Assembly (NCBI RefSeq): GCF_900141995.1
Contig: NZ_FQZA01000002.1
Location: 379,501 to 443,500, forward strand
From: Palleronia salina
Lineage (GTDB): Bacteria; Pseudomonadota; Alphaproteobacteria; Rhodobacterales; Rhodobacteraceae
DNA: 64,000 nt
Direction of reading: 5' to 3'
The notes below the pieces were generated by a model. The model made no database searches. It worked only from the letters and a program-made list of their open reading frames with translations, and was not told the DNA's origin. Made by a program: the position numbers and the translations under genes. Positions 26,514-36,783 of this stretch are shown piece after piece. Position 1 is the first letter of the stretch; each line of letters begins with the position of its first letter.

Positions 26514-27848
26514 TCAGCCCAGGTAGATCTGCCCCGAGGGGTAGCGGACGCGCGGCGTCACGCGCGTGGCCAGGAAGAAGCCCAGCGCCAGCGGACCGAC
26601 CCGGCCCGCGAACATCAGCACCATGATGACCGCGCGGCCCCAGCCGTCGAGCTCGCCCGTGGCGCCCAGCGACAGGCCCACGGTGCCGAAGGCCGATGCG
26701 ACCTCGAACAGGGCCAGCTTGAACTCGATGTCGGTGCTGAGCGTCAGGGCGAAGAAGCTGGTGAAGATCAGCAGCGTACTGATGGTGGTCAGCGCCATGA
26801 CCTTCTGAACCTCGTCCGCGCCGATGGACCGGCCGAACGCGGTCAGCTGCGTGCTGCGGCGAAAGAAGGCGATCACGCCCATCAGCAGCACGAGCACGGT
26901 GGTCACCTTGATCCCGCCCGCGGTCGAGGCCGAGCCGCCCCCCACGATCATCAGCCCGATGGTTAACAGCGTGGTGCTGTCGCGCATGGCGGCGGTATCG
27001 ACGCTGTTGAACCCGGCGGTGCGCGGCGTGACGGCCTGGAACCAGCCGGCCAGCAGGCGGTCGCCCACCGAGTCCAGCCCGCCCAGCGTGTCGGGGTTGG
27101 TCCATTCCAGCATCGTGAACAGCAGGAAGGACGCGGCGATCAGGATCGCGCTGCCCGCCAGCATGAGCTTGGAATGCAGCGACAGCGCGCGCCAGGACCG
27201 CCTGCGCCAGACCTCCGACAGGACGACGAAGCCCAGCCCCGAGACCACGAACATCAGCGAGATTACCAGGGTGACCACCGGGTCGCCGGCGTAGTCGATC
27301 AGCGAGTTCGAGAAGGTCGAGAAGCCCGCGTTGTTGAAGGCCGAGACCGCGTGGAAAACGGCGTCCCACAGGCCGGGGCCCCAGCCCTCCTGCGGGACGA
27401 AGCGCGTGGCGAGCAGGGCCGCCCCGATCAGCTCGGCCCCCAGTGCGACGGCGAAGATCGTGCGCACGAGCGGGCCCAGGTCGGACACCGAGGTCTGGTT
27501 CACCTCCTCGCGCAGGATCATCTGCGAAGGCAGGCCGATTGGCACGCCCAGCGCCGAGAGCAGAAGCACGGCGAACGCCATCAGGCCCAGGCCGCCCAGC
27601 TGGATCAGGATGGCGATGACGATCTGCCCGAACAGCGTGAAGTCGGACCCGGTATCGACCACCACCAGCCCCGTCACGGTGACGGCCGACACGGCGGTGA
27701 AAAGCGCATCGCCGAACCCCACGGCATCGTTGTGCGAGATGGGCAGCCACAGCACCAAGGCGCCCAGCGAGATGAAGACGGCGTAGATGGCGGTCAGGAT
27801 ACCCGGCGGCGGCGTCGCGCGGAGCCAGGCCTGGAGCGTCCGGGTCAT
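26514..27848 (-). CDS. ktrB: KtrB/TrkH-type potassium (or sodium/potassium) transporter subunit
   Basis: A 444-residue membrane protein with four repeated M1-P-M2 units. Selectivity loops are recognisable, for example AVSAVTVTGLVVVDTG in the first, AVSAFNNAGFS in the second and AVTPRTAGFNSVD in the third, each with the key Gly. Length and form fit KtrB better than the longer TrkH. It overlaps the regulatory subunit gene by four bases (ATGA), forming a KtrAB operon for K+ uptake and osmotic adjustment. Confidence 0.9.
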   Translation of the reverse strand: MTRTLQAWLRATPPPGILTAIYAVFISLGALVLWLPISHNDAVGFGDALFTAVSAVTVTGLVVVDTGSDFTLFGQIVIAILIQLGGLGLMAFAVLLLSALGVPIGLPSQMILREEVNQTSVSDLGPLVRTIFAVALGAELIGAALLATRFVPQEGWGPGLWDAVFHAVSAFNNAGFSTFSNSLIDYAGDPVVTLVISLMFVVSGLGFVVLSEVWRRRSWRALSLHSKLMLAGSAILIAASFLLFTMLEWTNPDTLGGLDSVGDRLLAGWFQAVTPRTAGFNSVDTAAMRDSTTLLTIGLMIVGGGSASTAGGIKVTTVLVLLMGVIAFFRRSTQLTAFGRSIGADEVQKVMALTTISTLLIFTSFFALTLSTDIEFKLALFEVASAFGTVGLSLGATGELDGWGRAVIMVLMFAGRVGPLALGFFLATRVTPRVRYPSGQIYLG

Positions 27849-28504
27849 AGGCTGGAGGTGAACGCGCGCAGATCGGCCCGGAGGCCCAGGAGCAGCAGCC
27901 GGTCATCGCATTCCAGCGTGGTGTTGTCCCCCTCGGTCCCGAGATAGTCGGTCCCGCGCATGACACCGAGACAGCGCAAGTCGAACTTGGACAGGTTCAG
28001 ATCGCCCAGCGATTCGCCGTTCAGCGCGTCCGGGATGATCAGGTTGACCACGTAGAACCCGTTGCCCAGCGTGACGAAATCCCGCACCAGCGGGTTGTTC
28101 ATCATCTGCGCGACCTGGTTGCCCACGTCGACCTCGGGGTGGATCACGCGCTCGACCCCCAGGCGCGACAGGATGCGGTGATGGGTCTTGGACGTGGCCT
28201 TGGCCCAGATCGTTTCGACCCCGATCACCTTGAGGTTCATGGTGGCCAGCACGCTGGCCTCGAGGTCGTGGCCCATGGAAACAAGCGCCGCGTCGCATTC
28301 GCCGACGCCCGCCTCGCGCAGGGCCGCCTCGTCGCGCACGTCGAGGATCAGCGCCTGGTCCAGCTTGTCGGCCATGGCGTTGACGACCTTGTCGTCGCCG
28401 TCGATGCCGATGACGTAGTTCTCGAAGCGGGCAAGTTCGGTCGCGACCGTCGCGCCGAAATTTCCCAGCCCGAGCACGGCGAAACTGCCTTTCTTCTCGG
28501 CCAT
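27845..28504 (-). CDS. ktrA: KtrA/TrkA-type RCK regulatory subunit
   Basis: A 219-residue cytosolic protein that binds NAD(H)/ATP-type ligands and gates KtrB. The N-terminal RCK_N Rossmann domain has GLGNFG (residues 12-17) and acidic IDGDD at the end of beta-2; the C-terminal RCK_C domain begins near residue 135. It is the upstream gene of the pair. The gap of 93 bp to the SDR gene suggests its own promoter there. Confidence 0.9.
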   Translation of the reverse strand: MAEKKGSFAVLGLGNFGATVATELARFENYVIGIDGDDKVVNAMADKLDQALILDVRDEAALREAGVGECDAALVSMGHDLEASVLATMNLKVIGVETIWAKATSKTHHRILSRLGVERVIHPEVDVGNQVAQMMNNPLVRDFVTLGNGFYVVNLIIPDALNGESLGDLNLSKFDLRCLGVMRGTDYLGTEGDNTTLECDDRLLLLGLRADLRAFTSSL

Positions 28505-28597
28505 GGTTCCCAGCCCTTCATTCGGTTGGGAAGAAGGGTATCGCGGGCGCGGGGGAAGTCGAGGCCGCGCCGCATCAACATTTGCGCCGGGACCGGG

Positions 28598-29455
28598 CTA
28601 GTCGCCGCCCTTCAGCAGCGCGGCCAGCCCGTCGCGATAGGTCGGGTGGATCAGCTTCACCCCCAGTTCCGACTTGATGCGGTCGTTCCGCACGCGCTTG
28701 CTTTCGGCGTAGAAGCTGCGCGCCATGGGGGTCATGTCGGCGTCGTCGAAGGCGATCGCCGGGGGGCGCGGCACGCCCAGCAGGTCGGCGGCGTGGGCGA
28801 TCACGTCCTCGGGCGGGGCCGGGTCGTCGTCGCAGAGATTGTAGACCGCGCCGGGATTGGGGCGGTCGATCGAGGCCGCGAGCACCTGCGCGATATCGTC
28901 CACGTGGATGCGGCTGAACACCTGTCCGGGCTTGACGATCCGCCGCGCGGTGCCCGCGCGCACCTTGGCGAAGGGGCCGCGGCCGGGGCCGTAGATCCCC
29001 GCCAGCCGGAAGATGTGCAGCGGCAGGCCGGTGTCCCGGGCGAGGTCCCGCCACGCCGTTTCGGCCGCGACGCGGGCCACGCCGCGCCTTGTCGAGGGCG
29101 TGAGCGCCGTGTCCTCGTCCACCCAGCCGCCGCCGTGGTCGCCGTATACCCCCGTGGTCGACAGGTAGCCCACCCACAGCAGGTGCGGCGCGGCCCGCGC
29201 GATGGCGTCGCGGGCGACGGCCAGGGTGGGGTCGGTGCCATCGTCCGGCCCGGCCGAGATCAGCAGATGCGTGGCGCGCGCCAGCGCGGGCCCCGGGTCA
29301 TCGCCGGGAAAGATCATGGGCGTGACGCCGGTGGCCGCGATGGCGCCGGCCTTGTCGGCGCTGCGGGTGGTGCCGGTGATGCGCCAGCCGCGCTCCAGCA
29401 GGATCGGCGCGAGCGCGCGGGCGGAGAAGCCGTGACCGAAGGACAGGAGGTTCAT
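28598..29455 (-). CDS. Extended SDR / NAD(P)-dependent epimerase-like protein
   Basis: A 285-residue Rossmann protein resembling the YeeZ group. The dinucleotide motif is the variant SFGHGFSARAL at residues 5-15. A catalytic-like YLSTTGVYGDHGG contains Ser and Tyr residues, but a clear YxxxK is not evident, so catalytic activity is uncertain. The ATG at 29455 follows AGGA and begins with the first beta strand; much longer readings upstream in this frame are antisense to other genes. Substrate unknown. Confidence 0.75.
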   Translation of the reverse strand: MNLLSFGHGFSARALAPILLERGWRITGTTRSADKAGAIAATGVTPMIFPGDDPGPALARATHLLISAGPDDGTDPTLAVARDAIARAAPHLLWVGYLSTTGVYGDHGGGWVDEDTALTPSTRRGVARVAAETAWRDLARDTGLPLHIFRLAGIYGPGRGPFAKVRAGTARRIVKPGQVFSRIHVDDIAQVLAASIDRPNPGAVYNLCDDDPAPPEDVIAHAADLLGVPRPPAIAFDDADMTPMARSFYAESKRVRNDRIKSELGVKLIHPTYRDGLAALLKGGD

Positions 29456-29520
29456 GGGAACGGGGTAGACGGGCGGTGGGCCCTGATCAAGCCCGGGCCG
29501 TGGCGCGGGGGGTGAGATGC

Positions 29521-29575
29521 GTGGGGGCTGCCTGCCCCCACACCCCCGGAGGTATTTGGGGAAAGATGAAGGGCG
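29521..29575 (+). repeat. Interspersed hairpin / GGTATTT-GGAAAGATGAAG element, copy C
   Basis: An 8-bp hairpin GTGGGGGC / GCCCCCAC (29521-29541) with loop TGCCT is followed by ACCCCCGGAGGTATTTGGGGAAAGATGAAG. It lies between the topoisomerase stop and the SDR start, both on the minus strand, so here the element is reversed relative to the flanking transcription. It closely matches copy D at 33517, including the hairpin. Confidence 0.7.
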
Positions 29576-29622
29576 GGGGCGAGACCGTCTGGCGAGGCCC
29601 GGCCGGGCGGCCCGTTCGCGGG

Positions 29623-30606
29623 TCAGCCGGTGAGCAGATGCAGCACGGCGCGCTCGGCGATGCGCAGGCCGCGCCGATCGGGCGCGGCGTCGGCCAGCGC
29701 GGCGCGGTCGTCCGCGTCGCGATCGGTGAGGGCGATCACCTCGGGGTGGATGTAGCTGTTGCGCGCGATGGTCGGCGTGTTGCCGAGGCGGTTGGCGGCG
29801 GCCTCGGCCATGGCCTTGATCGTCAGGCGGTCCTCTTTCAACGCGATCTCCATCGCGGCGGTGGTGCCGTTCCAGGTGCGGAAGGTCTTGGCGGTGAATC
29901 CGTCCTGCCCGGTGATGTCGTGCAGAAGCTCGTTCACCTGGCTCGACGTGACCTCGTGCGCCGCGCCCGCGTCGTCGAGCCAGGTGACCAGCGTCGCGCA
30001 GGGCAGGTCGTCGAGCTGGTGGAGCACCTGCGCGAGGCGCTTGTCGCGCAGGCTGCGCTTTATGGTGGCGCCGCCCTTGCCGGGATAGCGGAGCTTCAGC
30101 GCGTCGGGGCCGAGCTGCACGTGCCGGGGCCGCAGCGTGGTGGCGCCGTAGGTGCCGTTCTCCTCGGCGTAGTCGCGGTTGCCCACGCGCAAGGACAGCC
30201 GGTCGATCATCGCGAGCACCGCCGCCGTGGCCACGGCGCGGTCGCCCGCCGCGCCTTGCAGGTCGCGCCGGATGCGCCGCCGGATCGCCGGCAGGGCCGC
30301 GCCGAACCCGGCGAGATCGTCGAATTTCCGGCGCGCGCGGAAGGCGGTCCATGCCGCGTGGTAGCGGTACTGCTTGCGGTCGCGGTCGTCGCGCCCGGTG
30401 GCCTGCAGGTGGCCGTCGGCGCGGGGGCAGATCCAGACATCGCCATAGGCGGGCGGCACGGCCAGCGCGTCCAGGCGCCGCCGCTCGGCCCGGTCGTCGA
30501 TGCGGGTGCCGTCGGGCGCGGTGTAGGACCAGCCGCGCCCGGCCCGCCGCCGGGTTATGCCGGGCCGGGTGTCGGGGTAGTAGACCAGGTCGGGTACATC
30601 CTTCAT
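29623..30606 (-). CDS. DNA topoisomerase IB (poxvirus/bacterial type)
   Basis: A 327-residue eukaryotic-like type IB topoisomerase that relaxes supercoils via a 3'-phosphotyrosyl link. Catalytic residues can be placed: the SLRVGNRDYAEENGTYG Arg, the Lys in YPGKGG, KTFRTWNGT with the second Arg, a His in the helix before the nucleophile, and Tyr285 in ARNSYIHP. The N-terminal domain (about 1-80) carries the VPPAYGDVWICP block. The ATG at 30606 starts the conserved LVYYPD region. Bacterial members are patchy in distribution; physiological role unclear. Confidence 0.87.
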   Translation of the reverse strand: MKDVPDLVYYPDTRPGITRRRAGRGWSYTAPDGTRIDDRAERRRLDALAVPPAYGDVWICPRADGHLQATGRDDRDRKQYRYHAAWTAFRARRKFDDLAGFGAALPAIRRRIRRDLQGAAGDRAVATAAVLAMIDRLSLRVGNRDYAEENGTYGATTLRPRHVQLGPDALKLRYPGKGGATIKRSLRDKRLAQVLHQLDDLPCATLVTWLDDAGAAHEVTSSQVNELLHDITGQDGFTAKTFRTWNGTTAAMEIALKEDRLTIKAMAEAAANRLGNTPTIARNSYIHPEVIALTDRDADDRAALADAAPDRRGLRIAERAVLHLLTG

Positions 30607-30712
30607 CGTGCCCGTCAACACCCGCCCGGAACGCGCGGTTCCGCGTCGGCCTTGCTTGTGGGGAAGGGGCCTTTTCGCTAAGCCTCGCGCAACCCCCGAG
30701 GAGCCGCGATCC

Positions 30713-32194
30713 ATGACAGAACCCCGCAGCCTGCCCATCGAAAGCCCCGAGGCGCCGCAGCCCCAGGCGTTCACCGATCCCGACGCGGCGGTCGCGCGCC
30801 TGAAGGAGCTGTACGACCAGGCGTCGCAGTTCCTGTGCGACCGGTTCACCGCCGCCATCGGGGGCGAAACGCCGCAGGCCCGGTACCGCGCGTTCTATCC
30901 CGAGATCCGGATGACGACGACGACCTACGGCACCACCGACAGCCGCCTGAGCTTCGGCCACGTGGCGGTGCCGGGGCGGTACTCGACCACGATCACCCGG
31001 CCGGACCTGTTCGCCAACTACCTGCGCCAGCAGCTGCGGTTCCTGCTGACGAACCAGGACGTGCCGGTCATCATCGGCGCGTCCGAGACGCCGATGCCGG
31101 TGCATTTCGCCGTGGCCAACAGCCCCGGCCTGACCGTGCCGCAGGAAGGCGCGGCGGATTTCGTGCTGCGCGACATGTTCGACGTGCCCGATCTGAGCAC
31201 CACCCACGACGCCATCGTGAGCGGCGAGGGCTTCACCTACGAGGACGGATCGGGGCCGCTGGCGCCCTTCACCGCGCAGCGCATCGACTATTCGCTGGCG
31301 CGCCTGTCGCATTACACCGCGACCGACGCCGAGCATTTCCAGAACCACGTGCTGTTCACGAACTACCAGTTCTACATCGAGGAGTTCGAGGCCTACGCCC
31401 GCCAGGCGCTGGCCGATCCCGACAGCGGCTATACCGCCTTCGTGGGGCCGGGCAACGTGGTCATCACCGACCCCGAGGCGCCGCTGCCCGCGCCCGCCAA
31501 GATGCCGCAGATGCCGACCTATCACCTCGTGCGCGACAAGGGGCAGGGCATCACCATGGTCAATATCGGCATCGGCCCGTCCAACGCGAAGACCGCGACC
31601 GACCACATCGCCGTGCTGCGCCCCCATGCCTGGCTGATGGTCGGCCACTGCGCGGGGCTGCGCAATTCGCAGCGGCTGGGCGATTTCGTGCTGGCCCACG
31701 GGTATCTGCGCGAGGATCACGTTCTGGACGACGACCTGCCGGTCTGGGTGCCGATCCCGGCGCTGGCCGAGATCCAGATCGCGTTGGAGACCGCGGTCGA
31801 GGACGTGGCCGAGCTGGAAGGCTACGAGCTGAAGCGCATCATGCGCACGGGCACCGTGGCCACCATCGACAACCGCAACTGGGAGCTGCGCGACCAGTCC
31901 GGCCCGGTGCAGCGGCTGAGCCAGTCGCGCGCCATCGCCCTGGACATGGAGAGCGCCACCATCGCCGCCAACGGGTTCCGCTTCCGCGTGCCTTACGGCA
32001 CGCTTCTGTGCGTCAGCGACAAGCCGCTGCACGGCGAGCTGAAGCTGCCCGGCATGGCGAGCGACTTCTACCGCACCCAGGTGGCGCGTCACCTGCTGAT
32101 CGGCGTGCGCGCCATGGAGAACATCCGCGAGATGCCGCTGGAGCGGATCCATTCCCGCAAGCTGCGGTCCTTCGAGGAGACGGCGTTCCTGTGA
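30713..32194 (+). CDS. amn: AMP nucleosidase
   Basis: A 493-residue enzyme that splits AMP to adenine and ribose-5-phosphate, adjusting the adenylate pool. The N-terminal AMP-specific domain (about 1-180) precedes a nucleoside-phosphorylase-like domain with GHCAGLRNSQRLGDFVLAHGY and the ribose-binding LDMESATIAANGFR. GAGGAG lies six to nine bases before the ATG at 30713. It overlaps the next gene (GTGA), a DMT permease, suggesting export or exchange of a purine-related product. Confidence 0.9.
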   Translation: MTEPRSLPIESPEAPQPQAFTDPDAAVARLKELYDQASQFLCDRFTAAIGGETPQARYRAFYPEIRMTTTTYGTTDSRLSFGHVAVPGRYSTTITRPDLFANYLRQQLRFLLTNQDVPVIIGASETPMPVHFAVANSPGLTVPQEGAADFVLRDMFDVPDLSTTHDAIVSGEGFTYEDGSGPLAPFTAQRIDYSLARLSHYTATDAEHFQNHVLFTNYQFYIEEFEAYARQALADPDSGYTAFVGPGNVVITDPEAPLPAPAKMPQMPTYHLVRDKGQGITMVNIGIGPSNAKTATDHIAVLRPHAWLMVGHCAGLRNSQRLGDFVLAHGYLREDHVLDDDLPVWVPIPALAEIQIALETAVEDVAELEGYELKRIMRTGTVATIDNRNWELRDQSGPVQRLSQSRAIALDMESATIAANGFRFRVPYGTLLCVSDKPLHGELKLPGMASDFYRTQVARHLLIGVRAMENIREMPLERIHSRKLRSFEETAFL

Positions 32195-33072
32195 GCGACG
32201 CGCCGGCGCCCGCCGGGGATGCGGCGCCGCGTCCCCTGGTGGCCGTGGCGATCATGGTGGTCGCCATGTCGCTGATCCCGGTGGGCGATGCCTTCAACAA
32301 GGCCGCCGCGAACGCGTCTGACCACGCGCCGGTCACGCTGGCCTGGTGGCGGTTCGCCGTGGGCACGGTCCTTGTGCTGCCCGTCGCGCTGGGACTGGCG
32401 CGGGACCGGCGACCGCGGCGGGCGTTCCTTGCGGCGGCCGCGCTGCGCGGCGCGCTGATCGGGGGCGGCATCGTCTGCATCACCACCGCGCTGACGCAGG
32501 TGCCGCTGGCCGACGCCTTCGGCGCGTTCTTCATCGGACCCTTCGTTGCCATGGCGCTGGCCCGCATCGTGTTGGGCGAGCCGGTCGCGCCCCGCGACTG
32601 GGCCGCGGCGGCCCTGGGATTTGCCGGCGTGCTGCTGGTGGTGCGGCCGGGCGCGGAGATGCAGCCGGGCGTGCTGTGGGCCGTGGGGGCGGGCTGCTTC
32701 TATGGCACCTACATCACCGCCACCCGGGCGACGGCGCATATCGGGCGGCCGCTGTCGCAGCTGGCCGGGCAGCTGGTGGCGGGGCTGATCCTGCTGTTGC
32801 CCTTGGCGCTGGCCGACCCGGTGCCGCTCTGGCCGCAGGTGCCGGGATTGCTCGTTGGCTCGGGCGCGGCGTCGGGCACCGGCAACCTGCTGGCCATCGT
32901 GGCGCTGTCGCTCGGGGCCACGGGGCTGCTCGCACCGCTGATCTACACGCAATTGCTGGTGGCGGCGGTGCTGAGCGTGCTGGTTTTCGGCGATCCGATT
33001 TCGGGCGTCGCGGCGTTTGGCATGACGCTGATCGTGCTTGCGGGGCTCAGCCGTGTGGTTTCGAGGGCCTGA
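32191..33072 (+). CDS. EamA/DMT-family permease coupled to AMP nucleosidase
   Basis: A 293-residue protein with about ten transmembrane helices in two EamA repeats. Translation begins at GTG 32191, overlapping the amn stop. Typical pieces are TLAWWRFAVGTVLVLP and YGTYITATRATAHIG between halves, and GLLAPLIYTQLLVAAVLSVLVFGD in the last hairpin. Coupling to amn makes a purine base, nucleoside or pentose-related substrate plausible, but this is inference. Confidence 0.85.
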   Translation: MSDAPAPAGDAAPRPLVAVAIMVVAMSLIPVGDAFNKAAANASDHAPVTLAWWRFAVGTVLVLPVALGLARDRRPRRAFLAAAALRGALIGGGIVCITTALTQVPLADAFGAFFIGPFVAMALARIVLGEPVAPRDWAAAALGFAGVLLVVRPGAEMQPGVLWAVGAGCFYGTYITATRATAHIGRPLSQLAGQLVAGLILLLPLALADPVPLWPQVPGLLVGSGAASGTGNLLAIVALSLGATGLLAPLIYTQLLVAAVLSVLVFGDPISGVAAFGMTLIVLAGLSRVVSRA

Positions 33073-33208
33073 TTACACGTATTTTTCGTGTTACAGGCGA
33101 TTACACCCCTTGTTTTCCTTGACCTGACAGCCCCTAGGCGTTGTGTTGATGCCATAGATGGCGGCACTGCCGCATCACGACAGGCAAGAATGCACGAGGA
33201 GAGCACTG

Positions 33209-33499
33209 ATGGCCACGAAACCGATGACGAAGACCCAGCTGGTGGCGGCCCTGGCCGAGAAGATGGGCAGCGACAAGAAATCCGCCAACGAGGCGCTGGA
33301 GGCGATGACCACCGTCATCACCGAGGAAGTGTCGAACGGCGGCGCCGTGACCCTGCCCGGCGTCGGCAAGATCTACTGCCGCGAGCGCCCCGAGCGCATG
33401 GTGCGCAACCCCGCCACCGGCGAGCAGATCAAGAAGGACGCCGACAAGGTGGTCAAGATGACCATCGCCAAGGCGCTGAAGGACAGCGTGAACGGCTGA
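33209..33499 (+). CDS. HU-family nucleoid protein
   Basis: A 96-residue histone-like DNA-bending protein. The fold is complete: helical MTKTQLVAALAEKMG dimer core, then TLPGVGKIYCRERPERMVRNPATGE, whose RNPATGE loop is the DNA-intercalating beta-arm tip, and a C-terminal helix. GAGGAGAG lies five bases before the ATG at 33209. The 136-bp upstream region is AT-rich relative to its surroundings and contains three TTACA-type hexamers and a small ACACG/CGTGT hairpin. Confidence 0.92.
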   Translation: MATKPMTKTQLVAALAEKMGSDKKSANEALEAMTTVITEEVSNGGAVTLPGVGKIYCRERPERMVRNPATGEQIKKDADKVVKMTIAKALKDSVNG

Positions 33500-33516
33500 T
33501 GTTCCGCGGGGGACCC

Positions 33517-33568
33517 GTGGGGGCCAGCCCCCACACCCCCGAGGTATTTCGGGAAAGATGAAGGGGCG
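33517..33568 (+). repeat. Interspersed hairpin / GGTATTT-GGAAAGATGAAG element, copy D
   Basis: Hairpin GTGGGGGC / GCCCCCAC with a CA loop (33517-33534), then ACCCCCGAGGTATTTCGGGAAAGATGAAG. It follows the HU stop by 17 bases. The arm sequence and the spacer are the same as copy C 4 kb away, although the two copies face opposite ways relative to nearby transcription. Confidence 0.7.
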
Positions 33569-33711
33569 GGGCCGGCGGCCGCGCCCCTTTTCGTTTGCGA
33601 GGCGCGAGGCGACGGACAGCGAGGCGCCCGTCCGGAGGACCGGCATTGCCCGGAAAGATGGGGCGCCATACGCTGCAGGGAGCGGGAGCCGTTCACTAGG
33701 GAGAGGTTCGC

Positions 33712-34005
33712 ATGACCGCCTTCATCGTCGGCCGGATGACGATTCACAGCCGGGACTGGATGGACGAATACTTCTCCGCGATCCCCGACCTCGTGGCGCG
33801 GCACGGGGGCGCGTTCCGGGTGCGGGGGGGAGACCCGGCGGCCCTGGAGGGGGACGGCCCCCTGCCGGACGCCGCCTTCATCATCCAGTTCCCCGACCGC
33901 GCGCATGCCCGGTCCTTCTGGGAGTCGGACGCGTTCCAGGCGCTCGCGGTCCTGCGGCGCTCCGGGTCCACGCTGGACGCCATTCTCGTCGACGGGGTGG
34001 CGTGA
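33712..34005 (+). CDS. DUF1330 (ferredoxin-like fold) protein
   Basis: A 97-residue dimeric alpha/beta-barrel-type protein. Family features are the opening FIVGRMTIHSRDWMDEYF, GGAFRVRGGDPAALEG and IIQFPDRAHARSFWESDAFQAL. DUF1330 members are related to ABM monooxygenase-like folds but mostly have no known reaction. GGGAGAGG lies six bases before the ATG. Possible terminator follows at 34121-34154. Confidence 0.82.
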   Translation: MTAFIVGRMTIHSRDWMDEYFSAIPDLVARHGGAFRVRGGDPAALEGDGPLPDAAFIIQFPDRAHARSFWESDAFQALAVLRRSGSTLDAILVDGVA

Positions 34006-34120
34006 CTCCGCTGGCTGCCGCCCCGGTCTGCCGCCGGTCCGGGCGCGGCGCCGGCAGCATCCGGTCGCGCCGGTGCCCGGTTGTGCCCGCCGCCGCAGGG
34101 GGGACCGGCCGTGGCTCGCC

Positions 34121-34154
34121 CCCCGGAAACAGACCGGGGCGGCGCGCCGTTTTT
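34121..34154 (+). terminator. Possible terminator before mtgA
   Basis: CCCCGG / CCGGGG hairpin (34121-34139) is followed by the palindrome GGCGCGCC and GTTTTT. It may end the DUF1330 transcript 39 bases before mtgA. The stem is short, so this is tentative. Confidence 0.4.
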
Positions 34155-34192
34155 CGGCTTGCAGGACCGGCGGTCGGCGGTGAAAGGAAGAC

Positions 34193-34948
34193 ATGGCGAA
34201 ATCCACCCGCAAGAAGACCGCACGCCGGAGCGAGCCGAAGCTGAGCGCGAAGAAGGGCGGCGCGACGCGGCGCCGGCCGCGCCCGGTGCGCTGGCTGCTG
34301 CGCTGGGTCCTGGGGCTGGGGCTGGTGGCGGTGACGCTGGTCCTGCTGGCCGTGTCCCTGTTCGCCGTCTTCAACCCGCCCACCACCTGGTACATGGCGT
34401 CCGAGACGCGGCGGCTGGGCGCCGTCGACCATGAATGGGTGCCGCTGTCGGGCGTCGCGCCGGTGATGGCGCGCGCGGTCGTGGCGGCGGAGGACGCGAA
34501 TTTCTGCACCCATTGGGGGTTCGACATCGCGGCCATCCGCAAGGCCATCGCCGAGGGCGGCGAGCGCGGCGCCTCGACCATCAGCCAGCAGGTGGTGAAG
34601 AACGTCTATCTCTGGCACGGGCGGTCGTGGTTGCGAAAGGCGCTGGAGGCCGCGATCACCCCGGTGATGGAGCTGGTCTGGCCCAAGGCGCGCATCGTCG
34701 AGGTCTACCTGAACGTGGCCGAGTTCGGCGAGGGCGTGTTCGGCATCGACGCCGCAGCCTACCGCTATTTCCGGGTGACGCCGGCCCAGCTCAACGCCGA
34801 GCAGGCATCGCGGCTGGCCGCCATCCTGCCCGATCCCAAGGGGCGGTCGGCCTCGAACCCGTCGGATTTCGTGCTGCGGCGGGCGCGATCGATCCGTGAC
34901 GGGGCGGCGACCATCGAAGCGGACGGGCGGGCCGCCTGTTTCCAGTAG
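34193..34948 (+). CDS. mtgA: Monofunctional biosynthetic peptidoglycan transglycosylase
   Basis: A 251-residue GT51 glycosyltransferase that polymerises lipid II into glycan strands. A basic cytosolic tail (KSTRKKTARR...) and one transmembrane helix (about 36-60) anchor it. The GT51 motifs are intact: AAEDANFCTHWG with the catalytic Glu near residue 99, RGASTISQQVVKNV, and EVYLNVAEFGEGVFGI. There is no transpeptidase domain. AAAGGAAG precedes the ATG at 34193. Confidence 0.92.
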   Translation: MAKSTRKKTARRSEPKLSAKKGGATRRRPRPVRWLLRWVLGLGLVAVTLVLLAVSLFAVFNPPTTWYMASETRRLGAVDHEWVPLSGVAPVMARAVVAAEDANFCTHWGFDIAAIRKAIAEGGERGASTISQQVVKNVYLWHGRSWLRKALEAAITPVMELVWPKARIVEVYLNVAEFGEGVFGIDAAAYRYFRVTPAQLNAEQASRLAAILPDPKGRSASNPSDFVLRRARSIRDGAATIEADGRAACFQ

Positions 34949-35019
34949 CGCCCCCACTGGACGCGGCGCCGCGATCAAGGCATTCATCCCCTACTCCCCC
35001 ATTTGCACCCGAGGCTGCC

Positions 35020-35684
35020 ATGTACCGCCTGTTCCACGTCCCGTTGTCGCCGTTCTGCCGCAAGGTGCGGCTGGCCCTGGCCGAGAAGCGCATCGAGGTC
35101 GAGCTGGTCGAGGAGCGCTACTGGGAGCGCGACGCCGACTTCATGCGCCGCAACCCGGCGGGCAAGGTGCCCGTGCTGCGCGTGGACGGCGCGCACCTGT
35201 CGGAATCCATGGCGATCTGCGAGTTCCTGGAGGAAACCCACCCCGAGCCCGCGCTGCTGCCCGCGACCACCGAGGGCCGCTATGAGACGCGGCGGCTGGT
35301 GTCGTGGTTCGACGACAAGTTCTTCAACGAGGTGACGTCGAAGCTGCTCTATGAACGGGTGAACAAGAAGGTGATGAAGCAGGGCTATCCCGACAGCGCG
35401 GCGGTGAAGGCGGGGGCCAAGGCGATCAAGTTCCACCTGGATTACATGGCGTGGCTGCTGGACCAGCGACGCTGGCTGGCGGGCGACCAGATGACCCTGG
35501 CCGATTTCGCCGCCGCCGCGCACCTGTCGTCGCTGGATTACATCTCGGACGTGGACTGGCGCCGGTCCGAGACCGTCAAGGACTGGTACGCGACGATCAA
35601 GTCGCGGCCCGCCTTCCGCAGCATCCTGGCCGACCAGGTGCCGGGCTTCCCGCCGCCCGCGCATTACACCGACCTGGATTTCTG

Positions 35685-35685
<1 letters not shown>
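35020..35685 (+). CDS. Glutathione S-transferase-family protein
   Basis: A 221-residue GST. The thioredoxin-like N-terminal domain has [16 protein letters not shown] with a Ser/Cys pair at the active-site position, [13 protein letters not shown] with the cis-Pro, and [12 protein letters not shown] for glutathione gamma-Glu binding. The helical C-terminal domain has [18 protein letters not shown] with the folding Asp. Its TGATG junction with queG implies coupled translation. Confidence 0.88.
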
Positions 35686-36770
<1,085 letters not shown>

Positions 36771-36783
36771 CCGGAGGACACCC

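Noticed and set aside
29456-32152. Upstream extension of the SDR frame to an 1184-codon open frame on the minus strand
   Set aside because: The added part is antisense to amn and out of frame with topoisomerase IB. The real start is the ATG at 29455 with a ribosome binding site.
33071-33106. Three TTACA-type hexamers and a small hairpin before the HU gene as an operator
   Set aside because: Spacings of 18 and 10 bases are irregular and the hairpin stem is only five pairs. Mentioned only in the HU entry.
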